Virus record (IMG/VR): IMGVR_UViG_3300032093_000401
Coordinates: 1 to 36,730 of that record
Source of the DNA: a virus
Length of the DNA: 36,730 bases
Strand: one strand, 5' to 3'
A program made the position numbers and the translations under genes. Shown piece after piece: positions 20,172 to 27,785 of the stretch. A model generated the notes under the pieces. The model saw only the letters and a list, made by a program, of their open reading frames with translations. It made no database searches and was not told the origin of the DNA. Positions within the stretch are counted from its first letter, which is position 1. Every line of letters begins with the position of its first letter.

Positions 20172-20927
20172 TTACTCGCGTGAAAACAATCGATAGAAAA
20201 ATGGATCAAATTGTTCAGGTGATGTTTTAACATATTGTTCTAAAGATCGACCATACAGATCAATACCTTCATCGATACATTTTTGTATGTGATTAGTATC
20301 TGTAAATTGTGGGGTATTCATTTCTCGATGAGAAGACGCCTGAATCTTCTCGCGAATCTTTTCTACGCTACCCCAGTGCGATAAATGCCATCCGGCTTCT
20401 GTAATGGGTGGATATGTGTTGCGCATATCTCTATACTCTTGCGGCTTCTTCTGCCGCATCTCGCGTGCTCGAGTAACAACATTGCCATACCATTGATTCA
20501 ACGCTATTTGATTTAGATTATAGTAGTGTAAATCTTGAACTAGAGTGACTGCTACAGATCGATCTAATTGATCGATAGCTTTATCAATACCACTAAAACT
20601 GGGGATTTCATCTATATCACCCATGATTACATAGTCATTAGGATCTAGAAGTGACATTGCTCGCTGTAAATTGTTACGTTGAAAATGTTCTACACCCCAG
20701 TATTTTTGTGCTAACACGGGAGAAGCTACACACGGTAAATAGATAATTCGATCCATGTAATATGCATATCGATCGATATTATCGATAAAATTGTATCTCT
20801 TTGGTTGACCACTAAAAGTCATATTACATTCAGAAATAACAAAGTAATTTACTTTTTTAAACAGAAATTCTAGTCTAGATTCTAGAAGATCATATTCATT
20901 AAAAAATGTAAAACAGTCTACAATCAT
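20172..20927 (-). CDS. Glycosyltransferase family 17 protein, 251 aa
   Basis: GT17-like (beta-1,4-N-acetylglucosaminyltransferase family) with the opening DCFTFFNEYDLLESRLEFL, YFVISECNMTFSGQPK, and the DxD-like region VIMGDIDEIP. These are the signature blocks of the family. Should transfer a sugar, probably onto a surface glycan or other acceptor. It shares a compact operon with a zinc-binding small protein and a methyltransferase whose genes overlap by four bases, so a sugar-transfer plus methyl-capping pair is likely. Acceptor unknown. Confidence 0.9.
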   Translation of the reverse strand: MIVDCFTFFNEYDLLESRLEFLFKKVNYFVISECNMTFSGQPKRYNFIDNIDRYAYYMDRIIYLPCVASPVLAQKYWGVEHFQRNNLQRAMSLLDPNDYVIMGDIDEIPSFSGIDKAIDQLDRSVAVTLVQDLHYYNLNQIALNQWYGNVVTRAREMRQKKPQEYRDMRNTYPPITEAGWHLSHWGSVEKIREKIQASSHREMNTPQFTDTNHIQKCIDEGIDLYGRSLEQYVKTSPEQFDPFFYRLFSRE

Positions 20928-21103
20928 ACTATGCTTACTTTTTTAAACTTACCACACCAACTATTAGATTTTATACGAGGATAACAATTATTTAAATCTT
21001 TAATATAAACAGGAGGATCATATCTGCAGATGCCTATATTAATATCATTATCATAAGCATCTTTATGCAAAAAGGCATAAAAGAAACAGTCCTCACAAGT
21101 CAT
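20924..21103 (-). CDS. Small cysteine-rich protein, 59 aa
   Basis: Start set at ATG 21103 (ribosome site GAGAGAT), overlapping the methyltransferase stop. It has C-x2-C (CEDC), GICRYDPP and WCGKF, a recurring phage Cys-cluster pattern that probably binds zinc. Start and stop overlaps tie it to the glycosyltransferase and methyltransferase. Function unknown. Confidence 0.7.
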   Translation of the reverse strand: MTCEDCFFYAFLHKDAYDNDINIGICRYDPPVYIKDLNNCYPRIKSNSWCGKFKKVSIV

Positions 21104-21633
21104 ACGGATCTCTCTAAAACTGTAAAGCCATGGCAATGAATATTGTGAGATCTTACTCTCCAATGTTTATTACAGGCAAGAAATTCCATAATGGCTGGTA
21201 GAAGTTCTCCACCAAAAGGTTTATCAGTATCATGAAAAGCGAGGAACCGGCGAGCTTTATGCCCGTGTAATCTGAGCTCCTGCGATAACTGTTGATATGT
21301 ATGATCAGTATCGATAAACAAAAGATCGGTTGGCTCGATGTCAATTGCTAAGGTATCACCTTTAATATATCGATGATCTCTTCCAAGACTTCTTGATTTT
21401 TCGAAAAGAGCTTCTACTTGTGGATCGAGCTGTAGATCATAAGCTCGTACGATACAAGCTTCTGTTAACAGTGCTCGAGTAGAAACACCAGTTCTTGTTC
21501 CCATTTCTGTCACGTGATCACACACAGAAGCAAGAGCTCTGAGCATGGGTAAATGTATATTAATATCAGATGGAGTTTCAACAGCCCATCTATAGTGAGC
21601 TTCTAACTCTTGTTCAGTAACATTCATTTTCAT
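21100..21633 (-). CDS. Class I SAM-dependent methyltransferase, 177 aa
   Basis: Rossmann motif EMGTRTGVSTRALLTE (SAM-binding loop), then RAYDLQLDP (acidic end of strand 2) and DLLFIDTDHTYQQLSQEL (the D..H.Y element of the Methyltransf_24/CmcI-like group, which often methylates sugars). Likely O-methylates a glycan. Coupled by four-base overlap to the Cys-rich gene and near the family-17 glycosyltransferase. Confidence 0.82.
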   Translation of the reverse strand: MKMNVTEQELEAHYRWAVETPSDINIHLPMLRALASVCDHVTEMGTRTGVSTRALLTEACIVRAYDLQLDPQVEALFEKSRSLGRDHRYIKGDTLAIDIEPTDLLFIDTDHTYQQLSQELRLHGHKARRFLAFHDTDKPFGGELLPAIMEFLACNKHWRVRSHNIHCHGFTVLERSV

Positions 21634-21662
21634 ACCTTATTAAGGTGAGTGCGTGACAAAAT

Positions 21663-21737
21663 TGGTAGACGAGGAAGGACTCGAACCTTCACCCAAGCCG
21701 TTATGAGCGACCGGCTCCACCTTTGAGCTACTCGTCC
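21663..21737 (-). tRNA. tRNA-Met (CAT), elongator or Ile2 type
   Basis: Acceptor GGACGAG/CTCGTCT, anticodon loop CTCATAA, T loop TTCGAGT, encoded CCA. Whether C34 is modified to lysidine (Ile) cannot be read from DNA. Confidence 0.92.
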
Positions 21738-21748
21738 GTTAGCTGTAT

Positions 21749-21913
21749 TTACATGAGAAGTTTTGGAAGCTCAATTGCAACACTGTGCGCCATCCATCCA
21801 ACAACAAACCAGGTAAAAGCCGCTGGCTTTGTTGAATTGTGTTTCTTTACGTCACTAATTCCAAAATAAGCATTTAAAACTAAAAAAAATATAAGACCAA
21901 ATAGCCAAACCAT
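21749..21913 (-). CDS. Small membrane protein, 54 aa
   Basis: ATG 21913 after GGAGACAAT; TAA 21749-21751. N-terminal helix MVWLFGLIFFLVLNAYFGI and a weaker second segment FTWFVVGWMAHSVAIEL. Lies between tRNA-Arg and tRNA-Met. Function unknown. Confidence 0.6.
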   Translation of the reverse strand: MVWLFGLIFFLVLNAYFGISDVKKHNSTKPAAFTWFVVGWMAHSVAIELPKLLM

Positions 21914-21933
21914 ATTGTCTCCATAAGTTAAAT

Positions 21934-22010
21934 TGGCGCGCCCGGCAGGACTCGAACCTGCTACCTCAAGATTAGAAGTCTCGCGCTCTATCCAGATGAG
22001 CTACGGGCGC
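21934..22010 (-). tRNA. tRNA-Arg (TCT)
   Basis: Acceptor GCGCCCG/CGGGCGC, anticodon loop CTTCTAA with CGAGA/TCTTG stem, T loop TTCGAGT, encoded CCA. Rightmost tRNA of the cluster. Confidence 0.96.
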
Positions 22011-22018
22011 ATTCTGCA

Positions 22019-22189
22019 TTATGCAATACGATTAATACGATGTAGAAGATTAGCTACCTTGGACAATTCATCTGATGTATTAGCTGTTAACGGAGTACGT
22101 CGTAACACCTCCGTATATGCATACAAAGCGCGCTTTAAAGTTTTCATATCAGCAGTGGCAAATGCGCCGCCTTTTGCTTCTTTAATCAT
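22019..22189 (-). CDS. Small hypothetical protein, 56 aa
   Basis: ATG 22189 overlaps the stop of the 57-aa gene (ATGA); TAA 22019-22021. MIKEAKGGAFATADMKTLKR ... DELSKVANLLHRINRIA is helical and basic. GAGGAAG lies upstream. No family recognised. Confidence 0.62.
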   Translation of the reverse strand: MIKEAKGGAFATADMKTLKRALYAYTEVLRRTPLTANTSDELSKVANLLHRINRIA

Positions 22190-22359
22190 GTTACACACTT
22201 CCTCGATTCAATTAGCCAAGTATTTGCACTGTCCATCCAATCGAGAGCTTCCACAGGAATTAATTCTCCACGACGCTGAGCATTCAGAATTTCGCAGTAA
22301 GTAAATTCTACATCCTTAGGATTTTCCATAGTAGGAAACGAGTATACTTCAACTTCCAT
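22186..22359 (-). CDS. Small acidic hypothetical protein, 57 aa
   Basis: ATG 22359 is preferred because GGAGG lies five bases before it. MEVEVYSFPTMENPKDVEFT ... LDWMDSANTWLIESRKCVT. Acidic and soluble; coupled to the 56-aa gene. No family recognised. Confidence 0.62.
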   Translation of the reverse strand: MEVEVYSFPTMENPKDVEFTYCEILNAQRRGELIPVEALDWMDSANTWLIESRKCVT

Positions 22360-22383
22360 AGCAACCTCCATATATATTATATA

Positions 22384-22575
22384 TCACTTACTCGTAAAAC
22401 TCTTGATCAACATTAGCAAAATTATAAAAACAGTTACAGCTGCAATTGGAATCCACAGTGGTGAAAGCACCCACCACCAAGACCATGCGATATATCCAGT
22501 GAGCTTCAGTGTAATAAAGATCAAAGTAAGAACTGGGATCCATGGAAATGATATTGCAATACTTGATTTAGACAT
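22384..22575 (-). CDS. Two-helix membrane protein, Tmemb_185A-like (Fragile-X-F type), 63 aa
   Basis: ATG 22575 after GGAGAACTC. The sequence ISFPWIPVLTLIFITLKLTG followed by SWWWVLSPLWIPIAAV matches the small phage proteins usually labelled transmembrane Fragile-X-F. Integral inner-membrane protein; function unknown. Its start overlaps the end of the 98-aa gene. Confidence 0.75.
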   Translation of the reverse strand: MSKSSIAISFPWIPVLTLIFITLKLTGYIAWSWWWVLSPLWIPIAAVTVFIILLMLIKSFTSK

Positions 22576-22864
22576 GAGTTCTCCGGCGATAAACAGAAAA
22601 GTGCGTAGCATCAGCCATCAAACAATCCCGATTGGCTTGACTCCGAGTGCGGCGATAAGTACGGCCAGCTTCGATACAAGGCATATCACGTCCGACTGAA
22701 GCTGCACGCGAACCACGGAAACGAATTTTAATAGGAATTCCTTCTTCACGATAGGCCGCCAGAACACGTTGGCGAAGTGCAATGGGAACCCAATAGGCAA
22801 CAGCGTATTGGCCACGAGGAGCGGGGAAGAGCGTTTGAAGAGCCTGGATTTCAGCATTCGACAT
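22568..22864 (-). CDS. Hypothetical basic protein, 98 aa
   Basis: ATG 22864 follows AAAGGAAAC under the promoter at 22893-22921. Sequence MSNAEIQALQTLFPAPRGQY ... FRGSRAASVGRDMPCIEAGR ends with an Arg-rich tail, suggesting nucleic-acid contact. No family recognised. Confidence 0.68.
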   Translation of the reverse strand: MSNAEIQALQTLFPAPRGQYAVAYWVPIALRQRVLAAYREEGIPIKIRFRGSRAASVGRDMPCIEAGRTYRRTRSQANRDCLMADATHFSVYRRRTHV

Positions 22865-22892
22865 AATGTTTCCTTTCATTTCGTATATTCTC

Positions 22893-22921
22893 AGTATAGT
22901 GCATTTTGAAAAAAATGTCAA
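22893..22921 (-). promoter_or_regulatory. Early promoter cassette (TTGACA-17-TATACT)
   Basis: TTGACA 22921-22916 and TATACT 22898-22893, with leader GAGAATATACGAAATGAAAGG. Confidence 0.85.
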
Positions 22922-22928
22922 CTAAAAA

Positions 22929-23282
22929 TCACGCAGCAAAAAGAAACTTTGCATGTTCTTCTGAAGTCTTATAGAGCTTACCACCCTTTTCGTAGATGAA
23001 CGGCATCTTGTACTTCTTAGAATCGTAACGAACCAGCTTACAACCGTTCTTTTCCATGACAAGACCGAGAGACTTCACACGAGATTCGAGAATGGCATCG
23101 CTGAAAGTCTTAGCACCCTTCACCTTAGCCGAAACCTTGATCTGAACTTCAGAATCAGAGAACTTCATCGAACCAACTTCGAACTGAAGATTCGAATCAA
23201 CACCGTACTTAGCGAGAACATGTTCCATTTCAGCACGGAGAGCGACAAGGTTCTTACGATCAAACTTTTCAAACTTAGTCAT
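22929..23282 (-). CDS. Hypothetical protein, 117 aa
   Basis: ATG 23282 after AAGGAAATAT, under promoter 23310-23337. Alternating strands and Lys residues (LQFEVGSMKFSDSEVQIKVS AKVKG) followed by a helix and a C-terminal winged-like segment (YIYEKGGKLY region) give a soluble alpha/beta protein. It appears in several large phages to my memory. Function unknown. Confidence 0.7.
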   Translation of the reverse strand: MTKFEKFDRKNLVALRAEMEHVLAKYGVDSNLQFEVGSMKFSDSEVQIKVSAKVKGAKTFSDAILESRVKSLGLVMEKNGCKLVRYDSKKYKMPFIYEKGGKLYKTSEEHAKFLFAA

Positions 23283-23309
23283 GATATATTTCCTTCAGTT
23301 GATATATTC

Positions 23310-23337
23310 ATTATATACAAGATAGAATTAATGTCAA
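23310..23337 (-). promoter_or_regulatory. Promoter (TTGACA-16-TATAAT)
   Basis: TTGACA 23337-23332, TATAAT 23315-23310. The only family member seen with a 16-base spacer. Confidence 0.8.
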
Positions 23338-23405
23338 CAATTATTTTTCAACGCTAGCAATTTTTTTGCTCTTTGAACTACCCATGGATCAAATGAAATA
23401 CGTAT

Positions 23406-23882
23406 TCATTGTACGTTTTCCTTCATAAGAGTTTTGATAGATCCATACTTCAGATTGAAGTGCCATTCGAGACGCTCATATCCATACCACTGATACGAAT
23501 CAAGCTCGCCTTCAGCATCAGCGATGATTTCAACTGCGCGTTCTGCATCACAGTTGCAGAGCTCCATGGTTTCACGAACACGTGATGCGAACTTTTCAAG
23601 GTTCGCAGCCTGACGAATTTCTTCTTCAGCCTGTTGCTCATTGAGCTGGCTGATAAGAAGCTTGAAGTCTGCATCAAACTCTTCAACCGACTTAAAGGCG
23701 GCGGTGCGCGGACGGATGCCATACACGTCCTTGTACAGGTCCGAATAGACGTCGCCATCGTAGCTGTTGGTGGCTGCATTGATATCAGTAAGACTGAGCA
23801 TTTTCGGTTCCTCGATTTCGGCCATACGGGCCTGAACAGCAGAAACGTTGATGAAAGGGTCGATGTAATCAATCTTGGTCAT
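23406..23882 (-). CDS. Hypothetical acidic protein, 158 aa
   Basis: Start at ATG 23882 (GGAAACTGAC upstream), with an alternative in-frame ATG at 23894. Sequence opens TKIDYIDPFINVSAVQARMA, has YSDLYKDVYGIRPRTAAFKS, then long charged helices (LNEQQAEEEIRQAANLEKFA). The opening resembles recurrent phage early proteins. After the TGA the same frame stays open for 23 more codons that look coding-like. Confidence 0.72.
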   Translation of the reverse strand: MTKIDYIDPFINVSAVQARMAEIEEPKMLSLTDINAATNSYDGDVYSDLYKDVYGIRPRTAAFKSVEEFDADFKLLISQLNEQQAEEEIRQAANLEKFASRVRETMELCNCDAERAVEIIADAEGELDSYQWYGYERLEWHFNLKYGSIKTLMKENVQ

Positions 23883-23907
23883 GTCAGTTTCCATTCCTTA
23901 TATTTTT

Positions 23908-23936
23908 AGTATAGTATATTTTGAAAAAAATGTCAA
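23908..23936 (-). promoter_or_regulatory. Early promoter cassette (TTGACA-17-TATACT)
   Basis: TTGACA 23936-23931, TATACT 23913-23908, leader TAAAAATATAAGGAATGGA. Confidence 0.85.
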
Positions 23937-24151
23937 TACGAAATATGCTGCTGAATGCCTTCAATACGAGGCGAAATCTTTTTGGCAGAGAACTGCATGC
24001 CATTGATCTCGAAGAAATGTCGGCCGGTGATTGGTCCAGTCTTTTCCCAGCGAAGCTTTAGAGCTTCACCTTCACGATAAGGACTAATGCCAGCGGTCCA
24101 AGACCGGCCGGTCTTGAGTTCAAAAGCTCCACCGCAAAGATTAATAATCAT
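23933..24151 (-). CDS. Hypothetical protein, 72 aa
   Basis: ATG 24151 after AAGGAAACAAC; the earlier in-frame ATG belongs to the shared leader. MIINLCGGAFELKTGRSWTA ... GRHFFEINGMQFSAKKISPR is a small beta-rich protein. The stop overlaps the -35 box of the next promoter. No family recognised. Confidence 0.66.
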   Translation of the reverse strand: MIINLCGGAFELKTGRSWTAGISPYREGEALKLRWEKTGPITGRHFFEINGMQFSAKKISPRIEGIQQHISY

Positions 24152-24178
24152 GTTGTTTCCTTCATTCCTCATATTCTT

Positions 24179-24207
24179 AATATATCAAAACTTTCATATA
24201 ATGTACA
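24179..24207 (-). promoter_or_regulatory. Promoter (TGTACA-17-TATATT)
   Basis: TGTACA 24207-24202, TATATT 24184-24179, followed by leader TAAGAATATGAGGAATGAA. It sits directly below the regA terminator. Confidence 0.7.
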
Positions 24208-24208
24208 T

Positions 24209-24242
24209 AAAAAAATGCACTCGGAGTCAACCAAGTGCATTT
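24209..24242 (-). terminator. Intrinsic terminator after regA
   Basis: AAATGCACT/AGTGCATTT 9-bp stem with a 12-base loop, followed by a T-run on the minus strand. Ends the 45-44-62-regA unit. Confidence 0.92.
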
Positions 24243-24265
24243 TAGTTTTCAATGAAATCAATGGC

Positions 24266-24661
24266 TTATTTTTTACGACCAATATTGTACTTGGTTACCA
24301 ATTCCCATTGATCCTTTTCTTTGAACGGAAGGATCTTAATTTGACTCAGTGGAGTCACCGGCGCTTTGATCTTTTCAGGTTCTACAATTGCAATCAAACC
24401 CCAGTCTGAAAGTAGTTGAGCGATGGTATTTCTACGCCCTTTATCTTCATCAGAAAAATTAGAAGGTTTTCCGTCTAATACAAATAATTCTTTAAAATGA
24501 ACAATATAGTATTTGCCTTGCTTATGAAGAATGTGACATGACTGGTATAGTGTACTATGTTTACGTGAAGCTACTCCAATACGTGTCAGTGTTTCACGAA
24601 CCTTTAGGAAGTCATCTTCTTCGCCGAGTCTTATCTCGACTAAACTATCAATTAAACTCAT
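24266..24661 (-). CDS. regA: RegA translational repressor, 131 aa
   Basis: RNA-binding protein that shuts off translation of early mRNAs, in T4 including 44, 45 and regA itself. The sequence aligns with T4 RegA through DDFLKVRETLTRIGVASRK, LYQSCHILHKQGKYYIVHFK, and LSDWGLIAIVEP. T4 RegA is 122 aa. It lies in the conserved position after gene 62, overlapping its stop by four bases, and is followed by a terminator. Confidence 0.95.
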   Translation of the reverse strand: MSLIDSLVEIRLGEEDDFLKVRETLTRIGVASRKHSTLYQSCHILHKQGKYYIVHFKELFVLDGKPSNFSDEDKGRRNTIAQLLSDWGLIAIVEPEKIKAPVTPLSQIKILPFKEKDQWELVTKYNIGRKK

Positions 24662-25050
24662 CTCTGTATCCCACCTTTATCAAGCTTTTTCTTTATTATT
24701 TTTATCTGATCAGGTGTGAGGAGCTCGAGTGCAGTCTTGGCTTTCTGTCGGTTATAACCGAAATGTTCCATAATAGCTTCAAGATCTTCATCCTTTTCTT
24801 TCTTCGCCCACTTAGAAAACCGTTTGCTGGGTCTTACAATATTTATCAAGAAAGAATATTGAAGCTTATAATCGATATGGTGGTTACAATTCATCATATT
24901 TGCAGCATGAATAGTGTCTGCGAAATACGAAAGAGCTTTATTAGTTAGCCATGGGCTATAAGTTTTCTCAGCGAGGTCGTCGTTTTCAGTTCCTTTCATT
25001 AAATTCTTTTTTGATGTGTTGATCGATGTAACAAAATCAAATGGGTTCAT
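24658..25050 (-). CDS. 62: Clamp loader small subunit gp62-like, 130 aa
   Basis: Partner of gp44 in loading the gp45 sliding clamp. The sequence MNPFDFVTSINTSKKNLMKG ... NIVRPSKRFSKWAKKEKDED matches the short gp62 of cyanophage-type T4-like viruses; T4 gp62 is longer (187 aa). Position between 44 and regA is the strongest support. The C terminus (PDQIKIIKKKLDKGG) is typical. It overlaps both neighbours. Confidence 0.88.
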   Translation of the reverse strand: MNPFDFVTSINTSKKNLMKGTENDDLAEKTYSPWLTNKALSYFADTIHAANMMNCNHHIDYKLQYSFLINIVRPSKRFSKWAKKEKDEDLEAIMEHFGYNRQKAKTALELLTPDQIKIIKKKLDKGGIQR

Positions 25051-25219
25051 CGTTCCGCTTTCCAGTCAAAGAGTTTGCTGCTGCGTCTAAGATATCAGCG
25101 CAATTTTCACAAATCTCTATAGTCATAATCTGATCAGAATGTTGAAGTCGAACTTCATGAAAAGGAGTCGACTTCAGATATTTTTGATCACACGAAGGGC
25201 ATTTCTTTTTGTTCCACAT
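25037..25219 (-). CDS. Small zinc-ribbon protein between genes 44 and 62, 60 aa
   Basis: ATG 25219 overlaps the gene 44 stop (TAATG). Two CxxC pairs (CPSC and CENC) about 30 residues apart make a zinc ribbon. Its end overlaps the start of gene 62. A gene here is not part of the T4 order, so it may be a clamp-loader accessory or an insertion. Function unknown. Confidence 0.78.
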   Translation of the reverse strand: MWNKKKCPSCDQKYLKSTPFHEVRLQHSDQIMTIEICENCADILDAAANSLTGKRNDEPI

Positions 25220-26154
25220 TACACAAACGAACAATCAGCCATAATCTCTGTCACACACGCAACAAGATTAATTTCAGGATCGGCAGCAAACGCATTCTGA
25301 TACTGGTATTTAGCAAGATGAAGAACTAACATTGGAATAGAAGCCGGTGTAATATAGTTCTCAGCCTTATCGTAGAAGGCTCGAAAGAACTCATTAGTAT
25401 CCATATCAGATTCAGCGATCCATTTACGTACACCGGTGAAGTTCTTATCCTTCATGAAATCGATCAACTTCTTTAACGAGTCATCGCTAAAGTTACGAAG
25501 GATACCGGAATCAATAACTCCAGTAGCACTGTAACGTTGAAGTTCGTTGATAACTCGGCGCCAGTCAGGAAAATGTTTCTTGATAACTTCAGCCACAGTA
25601 GCTTTATCATAAGTAACTCCTTCATTGTCTAGGATTCCACACACACGCCGCAAAAACTGTTTGACCAGTTCTAATAGTTCAGACTTACGAATCTTGAACT
25701 TGATCACTGAACAACGAGAGTGAAGAGGTTCGATGATACGATCAACAAAGTTACAAGTCAGAATGAAACCACAATTGGCACTAAACTCTTCCATAAAATT
25801 GCGAAGAGCTGGTTGAGTTGACTGAGCATTCAGATAGTCGGCCTCATCGAGGATAACCATTTTACGGCCGCCGGATAGAGAAACCGAACTAGCAAAACGA
25901 GAAATATCATTACGTAGAGTATCGATATTACCATTTAACGAACCATTAATTACAATATAATCACAACCAAGTTCTTCACACATGGCTTTGGCGACAGTTG
26001 TCTTACCAACACCTGCCGTACCAGAGAGAATGAGATTTGGAATGTTCTTTTGATCAACGAACTGTTGAAATACTTTCTTCAGATCTTCTGGAAGAATAGT
26101 GTCTGCTACAGTTTTTGGACGATACTTCTCGACCCACACGAATTCTTCAAGCAT
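25219..26154 (-). CDS. 44: Clamp loader large subunit gp44-like AAA+ ATPase, 311 aa
   Basis: Opens and loads the gp45 clamp at primer ends. Walker A GTAGVGKT (45-52), Walker B ILDEAD (101-106) and the arginine-finger motif SRC (146-148) are all present; N terminus WVEKYRP is typical of the RFC/gp44 family. Length matches T4 gp44 (319 aa). GGAGATATT precedes ATG 26154. A 13-bp hairpin (26176-26206) lies in the leader after gene 45. Confidence 0.96.
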   Translation of the reverse strand: MLEEFVWVEKYRPKTVADTILPEDLKKVFQQFVDQKNIPNLILSGTAGVGKTTVAKAMCEELGCDYIVINGSLNGNIDTLRNDISRFASSVSLSGGRKMVILDEADYLNAQSTQPALRNFMEEFSANCGFILTCNFVDRIIEPLHSRCSVIKFKIRKSELLELVKQFLRRVCGILDNEGVTYDKATVAEVIKKHFPDWRRVINELQRYSATGVIDSGILRNFSDDSLKKLIDFMKDKNFTGVRKWIAESDMDTNEFFRAFYDKAENYITPASIPMLVLHLAKYQYQNAFAADPEINLVACVTEIMADCSFV

Positions 26155-26175
26155 AATATCTCCATCATATAAAAT

Positions 26176-26206
26176 GTTTATAATGCGGCTAGGCCACTTT
26201 ATAAAC
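26176..26206. repeat. Near-perfect 31-base hairpin between genes 45 and 44
   Basis: GTTTATAA/TTATAAAC outer arms and GTGGC/GCCGC inner arms (one G-U), separated by an A-A mismatch, with a 3-base loop. No T-run follows it, so more likely a processing or translational-control element of the 45-44 mRNA. Confidence 0.75.
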
Positions 26207-26208
26207 TA

Positions 26209-26868
26209 TCAACCCTGGTAAGTCGAACTCGACTCAACAGCAATCCAGTATTCAACATTTGTGCCTGTGAAGTGACTGAGACCCTTCGCAGAGATCTGAA
26301 CATTATAATTTCCAGGGATGAGCTTGATATTGTCTGCTCGGAAGACCATACGGAAGTTTGCCGAAGTGGAACCAACCTCAACACTATAAGCATCATGAGT
26401 CTTACCCTCAGCATCAATTGCCTGCAGGTAGATTGTAGTACCATCACCGGTCACAGCAATATGAGGAAGCTGAGAAACGCTCAGTGCCTTCATTACCTGA
26501 TTGAGTGCTTCCTGAGTCAGAACAAATTCGATCTCAGGATCTGGAAGAGCAATATCTCTATCGGGTGCAACCATAATGAGTGATGCATCAGACAAAGCGT
26601 ACTTGAACTTATTGTTACCTTCCTTAATTTCAACCACCGAATCCTGGATATCCAACTCAGCTTCATTAAACAGAGTTAGAGTACCAAGGAATCGAGACAG
26701 ATCATAAATGCCAAAGCTCTTGGGAATTTCTTGCTTGATGGTGGACTTGGCCATCACCGACTTAGTATCCGAGATAGTTCGAATAACATTCCCAGTCTTG
26801 AACATGATGTTCTTGTTAATTGACGAGAAATTCTTGAGCACCTGTAGTGTGTTAGCATCAAACTTCAT
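26209..26868 (-). CDS. 45: Sliding clamp gp45-like, 219 aa
   Basis: Trimeric ring that tethers the polymerase and in T4 also activates late transcription. Start at ATG 26868 (GGAGAATATT); it begins MKFDANTLQVLKNFSSINKN and contains the repeated clamp fold blocks (KFKYALSDASLIMVAPDRDI, FVLTQEALNQVMKAL, AKGLSHFTGTNVEYWIAVES). Length fits T4 gp45 (228 aa). Promoter at 26897-26925. Confidence 0.95.
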   Translation of the reverse strand: MKFDANTLQVLKNFSSINKNIMFKTGNVIRTISDTKSVMAKSTIKQEIPKSFGIYDLSRFLGTLTLFNEAELDIQDSVVEIKEGNNKFKYALSDASLIMVAPDRDIALPDPEIEFVLTQEALNQVMKALSVSQLPHIAVTGDGTTIYLQAIDAEGKTHDAYSVEVGSTSANFRMVFRADNIKLIPGNYNVQISAKGLSHFTGTNVEYWIAVESSSTYQG

Positions 26869-26896
26869 AATATTCTCCATAATGTTTGGTATTATC

Positions 26897-26925
26897 AATA
26901 TACTTCAATTACTTATTAATGTCAA
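26897..26925 (-). promoter_or_regulatory. Promoter of gene 45 (TTGACA-17-TATATT)
   Basis: TTGACA 26925-26920, TATATT 26902-26897. It overlaps the stop of the glycosyltransferase-like gene. Confidence 0.8.
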
Positions 26926-27783
26926 TCACTTCTTTTTGAGTTGCGAAACATCTGCAGTTGCAGCTGCTCCAATTTGAGCTAGATCAACCAACGATCCACC
27001 AAATACATACATACCCACATGCTGCAACTGCATCCATGGGCAGAACCAAACTTTCATACCAGCCTTACGTGTCCACTGGCAGAACATATAATCTTCTGAG
27101 AGATAGCGCTTACTATCCGGACAGATAGGAGTATCGAAGAACGCCATGATCTCACGAGTGCCATCAAAGTGCTCTGTACGAACATGATCTGGCTTGTACA
27201 TCTGCTGAGGATAAGCTTCCTGGAATTTTTCAAACGTATTACGACGAATCATCATGAATCCAGTACCAGCTTCTAGAACCTCTACTGGTTCTGAAAGTGG
27301 AATTTCACTTCGATCGCCAGCAGGATTAAAGACATAATCGCCAACATACTTTTCAAGATTATTAGGATCTTCGTCTGCAAATCCCTTGTCAACAGCAAGC
27401 TTAATCTTTTCCCAGCTGATGCACTTCTTTGGATAGGGACCGGCGATAATATCATAATCATCGTCTTCTGGATTTTCTGACTGAAGAGCAAGAAGAGCAA
27501 TTACATCATTAGCATTAAAACCAATATCTGAATCGATAAACATCATGTGAGTATCACCAGAACGCATAAACTCATCTGCACAATAGTTACGAGCGCGAGT
27601 AATTAACGATTCATTAAACAGAAAATAGAATCGAATCTGAATGCCATAATGAGTACAGAGAGCTGAGAGGTCTGCGATTGATCGAGTAAACATACCCGCA
27701 CACTGCCCACCATACATTGGAGCAGCTAGAAAGAGCTTGCGTTCACGAAGCTTTTCAATTGGAACATTGATTTCAATACCCAT
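26926..27783 (-). CDS. GT-A glycosyltransferase-like protein, 285 aa
   Basis: Starts with a nucleotide-sugar-type Rossmann core (RKLFLAAPMYGGQCAGMF, SLITRARNYCADEF) and a DxD motif in MFIDSDIGF (Mn-nucleotide-sugar site). The acceptor side carries AGTGFMMIRR and EDYMFCQW (the ED motif of GT-A enzymes). The end HVGMYVFGGSL is typical of a protein widely found in T4-like cyanophages. Likely transfers a sugar; acceptor unknown, hydroxymethylated DNA or surface glycan possible. Sits between the modification genes and the clamp. Confidence 0.78.
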   Translation of the reverse strand: MGIEINVPIEKLRERKLFLAAPMYGGQCAGMFTRSIADLSALCTHYGIQIRFYFLFNESLITRARNYCADEFMRSGDTHMMFIDSDIGFNANDVIALLALQSENPEDDDYDIIAGPYPKKCISWEKIKLAVDKGFADEDPNNLEKYVGDYVFNPAGDRSEIPLSEPVEVLEAGTGFMMIRRNTFEKFQEAYPQQMYKPDHVRTEHFDGTREIMAFFDTPICPDSKRYLSEDYMFCQWTRKAGMKVWFCPWMQLQHVGMYVFGGSLVDLAQIGAAATADVSQLKKK

Positions 27784-27785
27784 AC

